NCBI GenBank assembly: GCA_002794775.1
Contig: NBAY01000005.1
Span: 1,116,001-1,180,000, forward strand
Direction of reading: 5' to 3'
DNA: 64,000 bases
Origin: Porodaedalea pini
Lineage: Eukaryota > Basidiomycota > Agaricomycetes > Hymenochaetales > Hymenochaetaceae
The notes below the pieces were generated by a model. The model saw only the letters and a program-made list of their open reading frames with translations. It was not told where the DNA came from and ran no database searches. A program made the position numbers and the translations under genes. Numbering within the stretch: the stretch's first letter is position 1; each line of letters opens with the position of its first letter. This document shows, piece by piece, positions 10,274 through 21,386 of this stretch.

Positions 10274-13200
10274 GCGAGTGTCCCGATCGCCCTTGTTCCC
10301 TACCCTGGAACTTACCGGCCCACCACTGTGCCACTCCTTTCTGTCTCTCAGGCTCCGTCATTTCAAACACGGGTCGGAACTTCAGCTGCGACATCTCTAG
10401 GGTGTTGAGGGCGCGAGGAGCACTGGGAGTTGATTTATGAAATTCGTCAATGGCCTCTTGAGAGTTCGTCAAATTCTCAATTGGCTCCCAGGTGCGTTCT
10501 TCGTTCGGATACCCTTTCCAATGTACAAGGTATTTGAGCTTCCCTCGCACAAGTTTGGAGTCGACAACCTTTTCGACCTCATATTCCGGCACATCGTCAA
10601 TGATTTCGGGCGGGGGTGGAAGATCCTGCTTTTGCGATGTATACTGCGGCTCGTGGTATGGGGAGAGGAGCACTTCATTGAAAACCGGATAGACTTTTTT
10701 CCATGTACGTGGAAGTTTAAGTCTATATGCTGACGTGCCGATTTTCTTTTCGACAATGAAAGGCCCATAACGTTTATCTCCCAGCTTCTTCATAGGACGA
10801 TCTGTCTTTAAGTGAGTTCCTTCGAGCATGACCTTTTCCCCAGGTTTATACTCGATGGATTCTCCCTTCGTCCTGTCATAGAAGCGCTTCATGGTTTCGG
10901 CCGCATGCTTTAATGCCGATTCGGTTTCCTCCCTGATCTTGGCCATCCGGTCGGCAAACTGTTTAGCGGACTCATTGGTTGATTCGCGTCTAGGATTCGT
11001 GCCCTTATATGGGTGTCTCCCATGGTTGACGAAAAAAGGTGACGCTCCTGTCGACGTTTGTTCTTTGTCGTTGTACGCGAATTCTGCTAGCGCAAGCCAT
11101 TCCGCCCAGTCCGACTGATGGTGGTTAACAAAGAGACGAAGGTACTGTTCAATCTCTTGGTTTATCCGTTCTGTCTGACCATCTGTCTGTGGGTGATATG
11201 CCGTTGACGGGTTTCCCTCGATGCCCAGTAACCGGTATAGTTCGTTCATGAATTTGGACTCGAACTGTGATCCTCTGTCATGAATAAACTTGCACGGTAT
11301 GCCGTGTAGCCTGAAGACATGATCCCGGTAGAGTCTCGCCATTCCTTCCGACGTTATGCTCACTGAGGTAGGGATCGCATGCACCTGTTTACTGAACCTG
11401 TCAACGAAGACACAGATTGCGTTATGCCCATTGGACTCAGGTAGTTCGCCGATCAGGTCTGCTGTGACGATTTCCCAAGGACCTTTCGGGATCTCGTTTG
11501 GGTTCAGAGGATTGTGCGGTTTCGCTCTGTGTGCCTTCGTACGTTGGCACGCATCACATCCCTCGACATACATTCGAACATCTCGTTGGATTCCCGGCCA
11601 CCAGTAGTTGCGTGTGATCAACTCATGGGTCTTGTAGCGTCCTGGGTGTCCTGCGAGCGTGCTGTCGTGATGGTTTCGAATGATGTCTTCTCGGAGTTTA
11701 TGGTCTTTTGGCACGTAGATCCTGCCCTTCCACATCAACAACCCTTCTTCTTCCTCCCACTCTCGTTCCTTCCGCTCTAACGCCTTCACAACTGCTCTGT
11801 CCCTGTTGTTTCGTACCCTTTTAATTCGTTTAACGAAGTCTGCATCCAGCGCTTCTAGCAGTGTTTCGTTTACAAATAAGTCCGGCTTGAGCAAAACAAT
11901 GTTGATATTGTCGTTCTCCCCCCTCTCATGATCCGCTCGTCTCGAGAGGAGGTCAGCCTTAGTCATCAGGGCACCTGGTTTATGGAACAGTTTGAAGTCG
12001 TAGTCCGCTAACTCCTGTAGCCATCTCGCTTGTCGGTGGTTAATCTTCTGGGGTTTTCAGAAATACTGGAGGTTGAGGTGATCCGACCAGATTTTGAAGG
12101 TTTGTGTTGCCCCTAGAAGATATTGTCGCCAGTCATCCAGTGCGCACATGATCGCGAACATCTCTTTGTCATAGATTTCGTAATTGCGCTCTGCTTGGCT
12201 AAGCGCTTGCGATCGGTATGCGATTGGATGCCACTTTCCATCAACGAATTGGGACAGAATGGCGCCGTTAGCGAAATGCGACGAATCAGCCTCCACCCAA
12301 AATTGACCGTCATCAGTAGGCACTGTGAGTACAGGTTCTTCACAGAGCTTCTGTTTCAGACGTTCAAAGGCCTCCTGTTGCTCCACCTCCCACTTCCACT
12401 CTACATCTCCGGTCAATGCTGTCAAGGGCTTCGCATAGTGACTGAATGCTAGGATGAAGCGGCGGTAATAGTTGCAGAACCCAAGGAAAGACTGTAGTTC
12501 TTTCTTGTTCTTAGGCACTGGCCAATCTTTTACACCCACCACTTTGGCTGGATCCATGCGAATCTGTCCGTTGCCGAGGATATGCCCAAGATAGTTTACG
12601 GTCTCTTGAGCGAAGCTGCACTTTTCTGGCTTTAAGAACAACTTGTTTGCTCGCAACACTTCCAGGACTTGTCGGACGAGTTTGTCATGATGTTCGCGAG
12701 TTCGTGCGAAGATCAAGATGTCGTCCATGTAGACTATGACGTGTCCATCATTGACGAGTTCTCGGAAGATCTCGTTCATGAATCCTTGGAAGGTTGCCGG
12801 TGAGTTTGTGAGACCGAAAAACATGACCGTTGGTTCGAATAGACCGCGGTTTGTCCTGAAGGTGGCTTTATGCTCGTCGCCCTCTCGAATCCGAATGTTA
12901 TTGTAACCCCAACGTATGTCAAGCTTCGTGAAGAATTTCGCCTGTTTCGTTTTGTCAATGAGCTCTTGGATTAGAGGTAACGGGTATTTGTTCTTAACCG
13001 TCATCTCGTTGAGCCGGCGATAGTCCTGTACGGGGCGAAGCTTGCCATCCTTCTTTTTTATGAAGAAGAAGGGGGATGCCATCTCAGATTGAGAGTTACG
13101 AATACGGCCAGTTCTCAAGTTTTCGGTGAGGAATTCGTCCAGTGCCACCTGTTCGGATGGGCTGAGCGGGTAGATTTTACAGTCAGAGAGCTTTGATCCC

Positions 13201-14408
13201 GGCTTGAGTTCAATAGCATGATCCCAAGGGCGTCTCTCTGGTAACTGATCAAAGTCCTGTTCACTGAAGACGTCCGCGAACTCTTTGACATAGTTCGGGA
13301 CTTCCTCGAGCACCTGTTGTCTGACCTTCAGCGCTTTTCTCGGATCGGACTTAATGTACCTGTCCCAATCGAAGAGGAAGAGCTGATCGCCGTCTTCAAG
13401 TTCCACCAAATCAAGGTTTTCGTCGGGGTCTGCATCAATGTCCTCTAGACTACGGATATAGCCGCACACATCGGGGCATCGATCAAATTCGATCGTTGAT
13501 TTTTGCCAGTCGATGTTGGGATTGTGCAGCTTTAACCATTCATGTCCGATGAACACATCTGTTTTCCCTAGATCTGTGACCGCAAAGTGGATGCGCTCCG
13601 AATGATCTTTAATCGTCATGCGCATTTCCACAAACTCTGTGATCGAGCCATCCTTGTTGAGCGTGCCGTCAGCATTATAGACTCGGATTGGGATGGGTGT
13701 CTTTTTTGTCCGGATCTGATGCTTTTCGACGAAGGATCGGTTGATACATGAGGCAGTGCAGCCACTGTCCAGTAGGGCGTCTACCTTGAACTGGTTACCG
13801 GTGTCGGTCGTTTGAAGGAGAATCGGTACCATGAGCTGTTGCCCCCGAGACCCTCTTACAAACTGTTTCGGACCCCTCAGGTCCTTAACAGCTGCCACGG
13901 CATCTGGTTCTTCTAGCGCAATGATTTGACGCACCGTCTCTTCATTCGCTTCAGCATGCCTCTGCTGTTTCATCCACACTCGGAGAGTCGTTAAAGCACT
14001 TTCGAGTTTATCCTCTTTGAGACGCCGTACTACCCATGGGGCCGTAAAGGGGACAGGGCGATCTCTCCAGGACTTCCTCTCAGCTTGTTTCGACGAGTTT
14101 TCATTTTTCACGGATTTCGGTTCAGTTCCGGCCAAGGAAGAAATAGAATTAAAAGATTCGGAACAGGGTTTTACATGATTTTTTGACACAGGAGTAGAAC
14201 GAGATGATGAGGCAGACGTGTTGTTACATATAGGCATATCTATACTACTAGCTACTGGTACAGGGACAGAAGGAATATTTTTGCAAGTGACATTGCTTTT
14301 TACATTTTTTTGTATTTTATCTAAATTATCTACAGAGTCCATAGAATTATCAAAAATGGCCGTTTGAAAAACCGAAACTGAACCTATCCCAGTCAGTGCC
14401 GTGTTCAC
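10269..14408 (-). pseudogene. pol: Chromovirus Pol polyprotein with one internal TGA
   Basis: One frame of 1,380 codons from ATG 14408. After a Ser/Asn-rich leader comes the aspartic protease (LLDSGCTASC). RT follows (YRRLNEMTVKNKYPLPLI, LDIRWGYNNI, FFGLTNSPATFQ, VYMDDILIF), then RNase H (WVEADSSHFANGAILSQ, SDHLNLQYF). Integrase shows the His/Cys finger (NHHDSTLAGH ... GCDACQ) and the Asp-Asp-Glu core (TADLIGELPE, FIHDRGSQFES, HPQTDGQTERIN). The C-terminal chromodomain reads YLVHWKGYPNEERTWEP. The only break I see is TGA at 12057-12059, in NLQYF-stop-KPQKIN where related elements have Arg, so CGA to TGA is likely. The frame continues on both sides. The ATG overlaps the gag stop by 4 nt (ATGA), which suggests reinitiation. 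Confidence 0.93.
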
Positions 14409-15487
14409 TGCTGGGGTTCCGCAAAATCCAACTCCCGCTCAAAGAGCGCCTCCTCTTCTTCCTCCGCAAAGTCTGACTCCTTGAGCGTTGCGGTCTCGTC
14501 TGCCCAGACTTTTCTCTCTCGGGGTTCCATCCCCATCAACACAGCCCTTATCACCTTCTTCTGCATCGGGCAATTCCTCTGTAGATGTCCAGATTCTTTG
14601 CAGTAGTAGCAGAGTCCGGCTTTCCTCAGCTCTTCGAGTGAGACGTCCATCGGCTTCCCCATGCCTCCGTATGTGACTCCGGTGGCATCGCGTCTTTCGG
14701 GGATTCTCGGTGTGAACGTCTGGGTAGGTTTTGGTGGGAGCACCTGAGGTCTGGACGGGGTAGCGCGCATTTGTTCGATGGCCTTCATCTGACGTCTAGC
14801 GTTGTCGAATCGAATGGCTTTTTCTTGCCAGCCTTTGTACGTGGTTGGGACCGTGTCACTCATTTCGATTCGGTATACGATCTCTCTATCCAAGGCTTTC
14901 GTCAGTTTGTGGATGAGGGTGTCATTCTTTGCGTCATCGTTGTATCCTGCCGCACGGCGATAGATGTCGAACTGCTGGAAGAATTGGTCGGCTGTGATGT
15001 CTCGGGTGTGCTTCCAGCTATCCAATTTTTGCATGGTGTTCATGCGTTCGTTCGGATCTCCAAACGCTTTCTCCAGCTGTTCGTTAAACTTCTGGCGACT
15101 GACGAGCGAAAAGATCAGATAGCCGTCCATCTTGATGCTTTCCAGGAAGTTCTGTGCCCAGAGTGCGGCCGAGCCTTCCGTCATGAACGACAACACGAAA
15201 AGGAAGTAGTCCTTGTCGTTCATGAAGTCCTCTGCGTTAGCTTCAACGTAAAGGGTGATGGCACGTTCGAATTTCTTGTAGTCTCGCCCGTTGAACGCCT
15301 CGGGTTTGGCGATATGTCTTCCTCCACTGCGGCTTGTTGGTGGAGGGACAGGTGCGGCTGCGGCTGCTGGCGTGGGGGTTGCGAGTAATCCCAGGCCGTG
15401 TAGCGCGTTGATGATCTCCTGCATCATGTCATTTGAGATCGTCGGAGTTGCGGCTGCTGGCGCAGCTGGGGCTTGGGGTTCTGCCAT
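14405..15487 (-). CDS. gag: Chromovirus Gag
   Basis: 360 aa, intact. Ala/Pro-rich N terminus, then a retrotransposon Gag (capsid-like) domain around residues 60-220 (KPEAFNGRDYKKFE, ALWAQNFLE, FGDPNER). A CCHC zinc knuckle follows at about residues 290-305 (CYYCKESGHLQRNCP) and an acidic tail (FAEEEEEALFERE). It forms the virus-like particle and binds the element RNA. The frame stays open upstream of the ATG for about 65 codons without another ATG, so this start is the best choice. The pol ATG overlaps the stop. Confidence 0.92.
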   Translation of the reverse strand: MAEPQAPAAPAAATPTISNDMMQEIINALHGLGLLATPTPAAAAAPVPPPTSRSGGRHIAKPEAFNGRDYKKFERAITLYVEANAEDFMNDKDYFLFVLSFMTEGSAALWAQNFLESIKMDGYLIFSLVSRQKFNEQLEKAFGDPNERMNTMQKLDSWKHTRDITADQFFQQFDIYRRAAGYNDDAKNDTLIHKLTKALDREIVYRIEMSDTVPTTYKGWQEKAIRFDNARRQMKAIEQMRATPSRPQVLPPKPTQTFTPRIPERRDATGVTYGGMGKPMDVSLEELRKAGLCYYCKESGHLQRNCPMQKKVIRAVLMGMEPRERKVWADETATLKESDFAEEEEEALFERELDFAEPQQ

Positions 15488-16342
15488 GATAGGCGGTGGT
15501 GTTGGTGATGGGTGGGGTGGTTGGTGGGCTCCTAGCTTGTCGTCTAGGCGTACCAGGTCGTCGTCGGTCAGGGGTGGTAGTTGTGCGAGGACAGCGTCGG
15601 CAGTGTCTTCTGGTGGTGTATTCCACCGCTGTGCCGCTGATCCAGGCAGTCGAGCGTACGGGTGTGGAGCCAGCTCAAATCAGAGACAACACTGCCAGCC
15701 GACAGGTGGTGCGGACGCCTGCGGATCTGATTGAGCGCTGTAACAAAACTCCTGATGTGGTGGTCGACTTTCACTTGCTGATCAAACCCGGATCTTCCTC
15801 TGTGAAGACTCCAACGGGCGCCAAGGGACCTTTCCGAAGATCACCCCCAAGGCCTGGTAGCTACTCTCGAGTGGGTCGGACTCAATGTTACCCCCTCTCA
15901 AACGAGCGCTAGTTGATCGAATAGAAAGAGGACGGCGGGTTGTGAAACGAGTGAGTTTAATAATGAAGGTAAGGAATTAACGACGTATCGGCCTGATCGA
16001 TGCACGTGAGATTGATCTAAGAATAGGTGTGGGTCGAAGCGATCGTAGTCGGGGTCGCAGTCCAAGTCGTCGGACGCGTCGGATAAGAATGTTGGTCTAG
16101 AGTTCGGGGTTACGGACAGGTAGTGGTCGGTTTTGAGGTTGTTGGATGAGATGAGGGTTGAGAGTGATGATGATAGATAGTAGGAATAGTTCAATGGTGA
16201 GAGTGATTTGCGGGGTACAGGTGAAGGTGTAGATGGTAGCGCGGTAGAGAGATCGTTGTTGGTAGGAGATGCGAATGTTTAGAGCCAGCGTGACGTTGGT
16301 GACTGAGAATGCGCAAGGCGGTAGGGGTAAGTTTCGACCTTG
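15488..16342 (-). other. Chromovirus 5' leader
   Basis: About 0.85 kb between the 5' LTR and gag. It carries the PBS at its start. Short overlapping frames occur but none is convincing. Probably packaging and translation-control sequence. Confidence 0.6.
16330..16340 (-). promoter_or_regulatory. Primer binding site, self-priming type
   Basis: Two bases after the 5' LTR the - strand reads AGGTCGAAACT. This is the perfect complement of AGTTTCGACCT inside the LTR (reverse complement at 16499-16509), placed where transcription should begin, about 35 nt after TATATAAG (16537-16544). It does not start with TGG, so it does not match the 3' CCA end of a tRNA. Tf1/sushi elements prime from the folded 5' end of their own RNA in this way. 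Confidence 0.75.
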
Positions 16343-16766
16343 TGTCAGTGACGGACTACGGGTACGCAAATGGTAGCCGGGTCGCGCGGAACTCAGTCAG
16401 AGGAGGAGGGAGACAAGGGAGAGAGCGGTGAGCCAGGGGGAACTGACACAGCGTGGAGATAAGGGGCAGCTTCTGGACGTAGCCAGGTAGAATTGACCAG
16501 GTCGAAACTAGGGGATAAGTACAGGAGGACTACCTACTTATATACCCTTCAGCGGCTGCGCACAGACCAGGGAATTAACTACTACATAAGGATAGATGAT
16601 AGAACGTCGTGGAATTTCATAGAATAATGAAATCATAGGATCGGTCAGCGAGTAAGGATAGTGTGAGAAGGAGCGTAATGAATAATGAGTAAGCAGGAAT
16701 AAGCATGATTAGTGATGGATGGATAAGATATGATAAGATAAGATAATTTAAAAAGCGTCCATGACA
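16343..16766 (-). repeat. Chromovirus 5' LTR
   Basis: 424 bp, TG...CA. Differs from the 3' LTR at four sites, each CG in the other copy and TG or CA here (near 16349, 16564, 16664, 16705). It contains the promoter TATA box (16537-16544, minus strand). Confidence 0.93.
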
Positions 16767-16771
16767 GAGGG

Positions 16772-17933
16772 CACTGATGGGGTGTCGGCAGCACGCACTG
16801 CCAAAATGTTTACATCTCCATATTGACAAATGATCGGATCAATGGAGTAGATTGCTGAAAAACGTGGTTTTGGCTGAAGCGAGGGTTTTATGAAGTTGGG
16901 CGAGGCTACTGGGCGACGGATCGCTGTGGTGCGCTTGGTAATCACAGCTGCATTGCTCGGTCCACCAAGAGTGGGGCCCGAAGTAAGTTCGGGTTTTGTG
17001 CTTCCATAGGAAGCGAGTGGTGAAGGAAGAGAAAGTGGTAAAAAATGAATGTAACTTGGCATCAACTTGAGAAGGAAGAAGAATAGTGGATGTATCGAAG
17101 GAAAAAAGCTTTGAGTCTCAAAATTCAGAGATCAAAGAAGGAATGTCACGTTTGCGAACAAGACGAAGGGGATGAGTGTCAGGTGGTGGGGTAAATGATA
17201 TGGGTAGATTAAAAATGAGAGGAAGGTGGTCAGAATGGAATTCGAACGACGGGTCACCGATAAGAAGGGATTGGCTAATATCAGGGATAATGTCTGATGA
17301 ACTGATGACGAGGTCCAGGGTGGAAGAGCCCAGAGGGTGAAAAAAGGTAGGTATAGTCAGGAGGTTGGCAACAATTAAAGAGGAATTATCGAGCCATTGT
17401 AAAAAAGGTTTGGAAGAAGAAAAATATTGGGAAAGATGTGCGTCAGACCATAGAATGGAGTGTCTGTTGAAATTGCCGACAAAAATATGGGTGTCGGACT
17501 GGGAAGGGTTGGGAAAAGGGTCTTCGAAAGAATGGGTGCTAGGTGAACTGTAAATGTTCCAAATGTAAATGGGTGGAAGTGAAGAGCCCCAGTTTACGCT
17601 AATGGTAACCTGGGATATAGGGCGAGACAAATGGGGGTGGGAATTAAAGAGGTGGGCAATGCGCGGATGGAGGAAAGTTGCACAACTAGGCCGAATAGAA
17701 AGAGATTGAGGGGGGAGTACACAAATGAAGGGATCAGAATTGCGGGTGACAAATTGCTGTTCACCCGATGGGGAAGATTTAGAAGGAATGGTGGTCGTAA
17801 TAGTAGGGATTTCCTGTAAACAGATAATATCAGGGCATAGGCTGCCGCGCTGAAAGAGTGACTTGAAAAGAAGGTCAATAGTAGGTTCCGAACAACGGAC
17901 GTTAAGAAAGAGAATAGAGATGGACGCGATCAT
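16772..17933 (-). pseudogene. LINE ORF2, N-terminal part: APE-type endonuclease and linker
   Basis: Starts at ATG 17933, directly after the ORF1 stop. Endonuclease/exonuclease/phosphatase fold motifs: LFLNVRCSE, CPDIICLQEIP, the GDFN-type motif seen as VGNFNRHSILW, LDLVIS and SDHLPLIF. The motif Asp is Asn here (GAT to AAT in a CpG context), which should kill cleavage. The frame then passes TGA at 17118-17120 (SEF-stop-DSK) and at 16839-16841 (LLH-stop-SDH). It still encodes the Trp/Cys-rich linker (HSWWTEQCSCDYQ) up to the chromovirus insertion. Both TGAs fit CGA ancestors. Confidence 0.8.
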
Positions 17934-18822
17934 TTAGAAAGGTGGCCGATAATTTTGACGAGCAGGACAGGTGGAAGACCTGGCGTTATGATCGCCCTGA
18001 CAATTAATACAATGCACGAAATGTTGACATGCAAGATTATTGGCAGCGGTGCATGGAGCGCATTTGGCAACGTGTACTGCAGTTCGGTGTGGTTCCGAGC
18101 AGATAGCACAGCAAGCGACTGAGCAGCATTTGATCGAAGAATGTCCCAGGCGGTGGCAATTGTCGCACTGGGAGATGGTTGGTCGAGCGCGCATTTCCTC
18201 GAGGCGCCGGATGACACCGAAGACTGGAAGGTTGCGATTATTATGGAGGAAGAAGTGGTCGAAAGCTAAACGATTAGTATCTTTCACGATAATGGAGACG
18301 TTGCAATAGTCAAGGGTGTTTAGGCGTTCGATAGAAGCCATAAACCGGGGAGGGTAAAGGAATTCCTGTCCCGCAGATTGGGGAAGGGAGGCTAGTTCCT
18401 CTGTGAGATTGCGTTCGGTGTAAAGGACGTTAGTATCTTTGTTAAATACCGGCATGGCCAGAAGGACAAGTTTGAACTGGGGGGAAGGTGTAAAAACTCT
18501 GGCCCCGTTGATGTTAATAATGCGATTCAGAAGGGATGAAAGGGAGTGGAAAGTGGAATTGAAGTCGGGTCAAATATTAGTAAATGAAATGCAAAGGTTT
18601 CCGTTGGAAGTGTACTCGACATTAAGAATGACAAGGTGTTTGAAGTCGCTGGAGCCTTTGAGGCCAGCACGGTGTCTTGCTGGTACTGCAAGTAAGATCA
18701 AATAGTGAATCTTGTTGATTGCAGTTCCACTGGGGTTGAATGGACTAGTCGTTAAGTCAAAACTTTTCCCAGTTGTTCGTTTTACTAGGGATTTTGATTT
18801 CTTGTACTGATAGATTGTAACC
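17934..18822 (-). pseudogene. LINE ORF1, C-terminal part with zinc knuckles
   Basis: An open frame from the solo LTR edge (VTIYQYKKSKSLVKRTT) through LVILNVEYTSNGNL to three Cys/His clusters: CDNCHRLGHSSIKC, a C..C..H..C pair (CAICSEPH ... CAPC) and CINCQGDHNARSSTC. This is the usual nucleic-acid-binding end of Tad/I-type ORF1. It is interrupted by TGA at 18570-18572 (FTNI-stop-PDFNS), again a likely CGA. Its frame differs by one base from the N-terminal part once the solo LTR is removed, so a small indel is also present. Confidence 0.7.
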
Positions 18823-19851
18823 TGTAAAAGTTAGCAGTTTAAGATATCCTAATTCACTTTACCAATTTCCTTTCTTGAAGATCTTGAGTAATCCACCAAG
18901 GATTTCCAGCTTTTACTTTAGACTTTCACTGAGTCTCTTCAACTGAATACTTGAATTTCCTTAACTCAAGCAACTACTTGCTGATTTTCACACTTAGGTT
19001 TTGAGTTTGGCTAATTAGGTTGGACCTTATTAGAATACTCCAGTGAGTATCTCTCTTGGGTGACAATTCACTTAGCTGTCTGTCTTATTGGGGAATTTTC
19101 CATCTGCCTCCCTCTGCTAGCAGCTCTGAGGCCCTTCCTTTATACTATTTTCTGTGTTCTATAAATAGGTCTAGAAGTCTGGACATACTTGTTCCAGAAC
19201 CTTCTCAACCTTTACATATCATTCCAGACCACCACCAAAATGTTCTGGTACATTCCAACATATTCTAGCTCCCATAACTAGATCTTTCCATATGTTTCTG
19301 GCCTACTTTAAGCCAGAATTCTACTGTGTTCTAGACTGAACCAATCAAATCTATGCACAGCCTTTCTTTGTTTTCTAGATCCTTCCCAATTTCCATTAGA
19401 GAGTGATCCAAACCTAGATCCTCTAAGTTCTAGATTCATTGTGAATGTGATCTAGGCTTTTCCATTGTTTTGCATCTGTTATTCCTTGTTATTCCCTTTC
19501 ATAATATTACATAAACTTCAGTGGGAATGCTGACATATCCATGCAACAATATGCATGATAACAGAGTAACTTATTACTTTCAGCTATTCGTCTTCTGAAC
19601 TTTCATATTTTCTTTTGGTTTAATTTGATTGGGGACCTTGCCATGTATCTAGATTTATATTGCCTATTTGGTACCTTCATTCTAGTGCCTTGCAGTGGTT
19701 AATACCCCTGGTTAGCGATGAATTGTTTTGAATTAATTAAAATTTCTGAGATCTGGGGTAATTCTGCCATGTGAATTCTAAGCAACTAGAATTTAATATT
19801 TGAATAATGGCCATCTGATCCATGTGTTGTAAGGCTAGTCTTGAATAGTCA
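18823..19851 (+). repeat. Solo LTR of another LTR retroelement, TSD AACC
   Basis: 1,029 bp starting TGTAAAAGTT and ending AATAGTCA. It is flanked by AACC (18819-18822 and 19852-19855) and interrupts LINE ORF1. It is AT-rich, has no coding potential, and has a TATA-like TATAAATAG near 19162 on the + strand, which suggests + orientation. It shares no sequence with the chromovirus LTR. The family (Copia or Gypsy) cannot be told from the LTR alone. A 4-bp duplication is short for a Copia element. Confidence 0.65.
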
Positions 19852-21386
19852 AACCGTTTTGGCATACGACAACGGATGGTGTTTTTTATGGAATTGGGCA
19901 GGGGGCAGATAGCGAGATTATCGGGGAGAGAGAAATAAACTCGTTTAACGTTGCAAATGCGTGTATTGACCGAGCCGTTAGCACGGTTCATGGGTTTGGT
20001 GATGACCTCCCCGTCAGGGTGGTCGGTAGTGATGGAGGTGACCTTAGTAGGAACCTGCTTGGGCTTTTTCTGAGCCGCCTTAGCATATGTGACGGTGGTG
20101 TATCCGTCGTTGTCAGTGCCGACGGACTGGACAGGTGGTGTGTAGATGGTGGTGGATAAACCGGGGCGTAATGCGTTGTGTTCAGAGTGTATATAGCCAT
20201 CTGGCGCATGGATGGTGCCCTGAGTATCCATTCGATAGCCGGATCCCGGAATGCGGGTGTTGGCCATTGCTGTGGCATAATTAGTGCGGCTGCCTTTGGA
20301 GGCAGGCACACGTTGTTTAACAACTGGAGGAGGTGGGGGGAAGTGTGGATCGTGGGTGAATCTGGCACCGAGAGGTTCTGGTAAATATTTCTTTTCTGTA
20401 GGAACATTAGTCGAGAAGGAGACTTTGGGTTTAGTGGGGTTTTGCGCCTGTTTTTCGAGTTTGTTAGTTTTTTCAGTCAGAGTCGATACCATAGATACAA
20501 GGGAAGAAATAGAGCGGGACATGTTAGTGAGCTCGTCGGATATGTGTTTGTTGCGGATGTCCTGGGGGCTGCAATAAATATTGTCAAAAACATTTTTACA
20601 ATACAGAGCGTGAATCTTAAAGGCCGTCTGAAAAGTGTTCATAGAAGTGTTAGCATAATTTTCGCGTTGAGTTTCGTCGTCAAACGTGTTTGAGCGATTG
20701 ATCCAGAAGCAGAGTGAGGAAGCAATGCTGGCCATATAGCGGCCCATGCGTTCAGGGTCATTATAGAAGGGCGTGTCGGACTTCCAGGTGTCTTGCGCGA
20801 TAAAAGCGCGGAGATCACGGACCGATTCCTCCGCGAGTTGAAGAGACTTTCTGTTAACTTCCTCGGAAACAGCCGGGTCCTCGTCCTCGTTATCAATGGG
20901 GAGATTATCAAGCTGGGGGGGTTGGGTGTCCACATATAAGTCGTCGTCGGCATCCATGGCGTCCTTGTCATCGGGGATTTGGCCGATAGTCGCTGGGTTG
21001 CTAGGGGGTTCGCATCCGTGATGTTCGTCCTCAGATGGAGATCGCTTAAGAGAAGTCTGGGATACGATGTCTGGGGTGGGAGGGAGGTCGCCTTGTTTAC
21101 GGAGGGCGGCGGCATGGTTGTCCGCTGCGGTGTCGGGTGACCACTTGGCGATGTTACTCGCCGCGTAGTCGCATACGGTTGAATCGTGGTTATATGTCGA
21201 GTCGCGTCCGCATTTTGTGCAGAGCTTCGCCGCGCCAGAGACACACGAGCGACTGTGATGTGGGAGTTCATATTTACACTCGTCGCATTTTGTCGGGTCC
21301 TTGATGTTGCCTAAGGACCTGAGCGATTTGGTTCGATGAAGACTCGCTGGCTTCACGTTGGGGGGCGGAGCCATCGATAGAGACAA
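19852..21386 (-). pseudogene. LINE ORF1, N-terminal part
   Basis: About 510 residues from ATG 21386 to the solo LTR. Near the N terminus a Cys/His-rich region reads CDECKYELPHHSRSC and then CTKCGRDSTYNHDSTVC. Next comes an acidic, Pro-rich stretch (DAMDADDDLYVDTQ), and a region with helical character (SVRDLRAFIAQDTWK ... MSRSISSLVSMVSTLTEK) that may form a coiled coil. No stop codon occurs within this half. It is the RNA-binding/chaperone protein of the LINE and is cut off by the LTR insertion. Confidence 0.75.

Larger units (their letters stand above)
9833..16766 (-). mobile_element. Ty3/Gypsy chromovirus inserted in the LINE, TSD GAGGG
   Basis: 6,934 bp, complete, with 424-bp LTRs (9833-10256 and 16343-16766), both TG...CA. 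The 5-bp repeat GAGGG flanks it at 9828-9832 and 16767-16771. Order on the - strand: 5' LTR, PBS, leader of about 0.85 kb, gag, pol (protease, RT, RNase H, integrase, chromodomain), PPT, 3' LTR. The two LTRs differ at only four positions that I can see, so insertion is recent. The C-terminal chromodomain and the self-complementary PBS place it with Tf1/sushi-like chromoviruses, whose chromodomain is thought to steer integration to marked chromatin. Confidence 0.95.
7101..21386 (-). mobile_element. Tad/I-type LINE (non-LTR retrotransposon), split by two insertions
   Basis: On the - strand the order is ORF1 (21386 down to 17934), endonuclease (17933 on), reverse transcriptase and RNase H (down to about 7393), and a 3' UTR. 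Removing the chromovirus plus one GAGGG repeat, and the 1,029-bp solo LTR plus one AACC, leaves about 6.3 kb. Removing the chromovirus restores the LINE reading frame exactly (ISAL joined to KLPSG). ORF1 ends TAA immediately followed by the ORF2 ATG (TAAATG at 17936-17931). The 5' end lies within about 135 bp of the APC11 start codon. I could not define the LINE's own target duplication or 3' tail. Confidence 0.8.

Noticed and set aside
12057..12059. Programmed stop-codon readthrough separating RNase H from the rest of Pol
   Set aside because: Related chromoviruses do not stop here, the context looks like a mutated Arg codon, and similar TGAs hit unrelated elements in the window.
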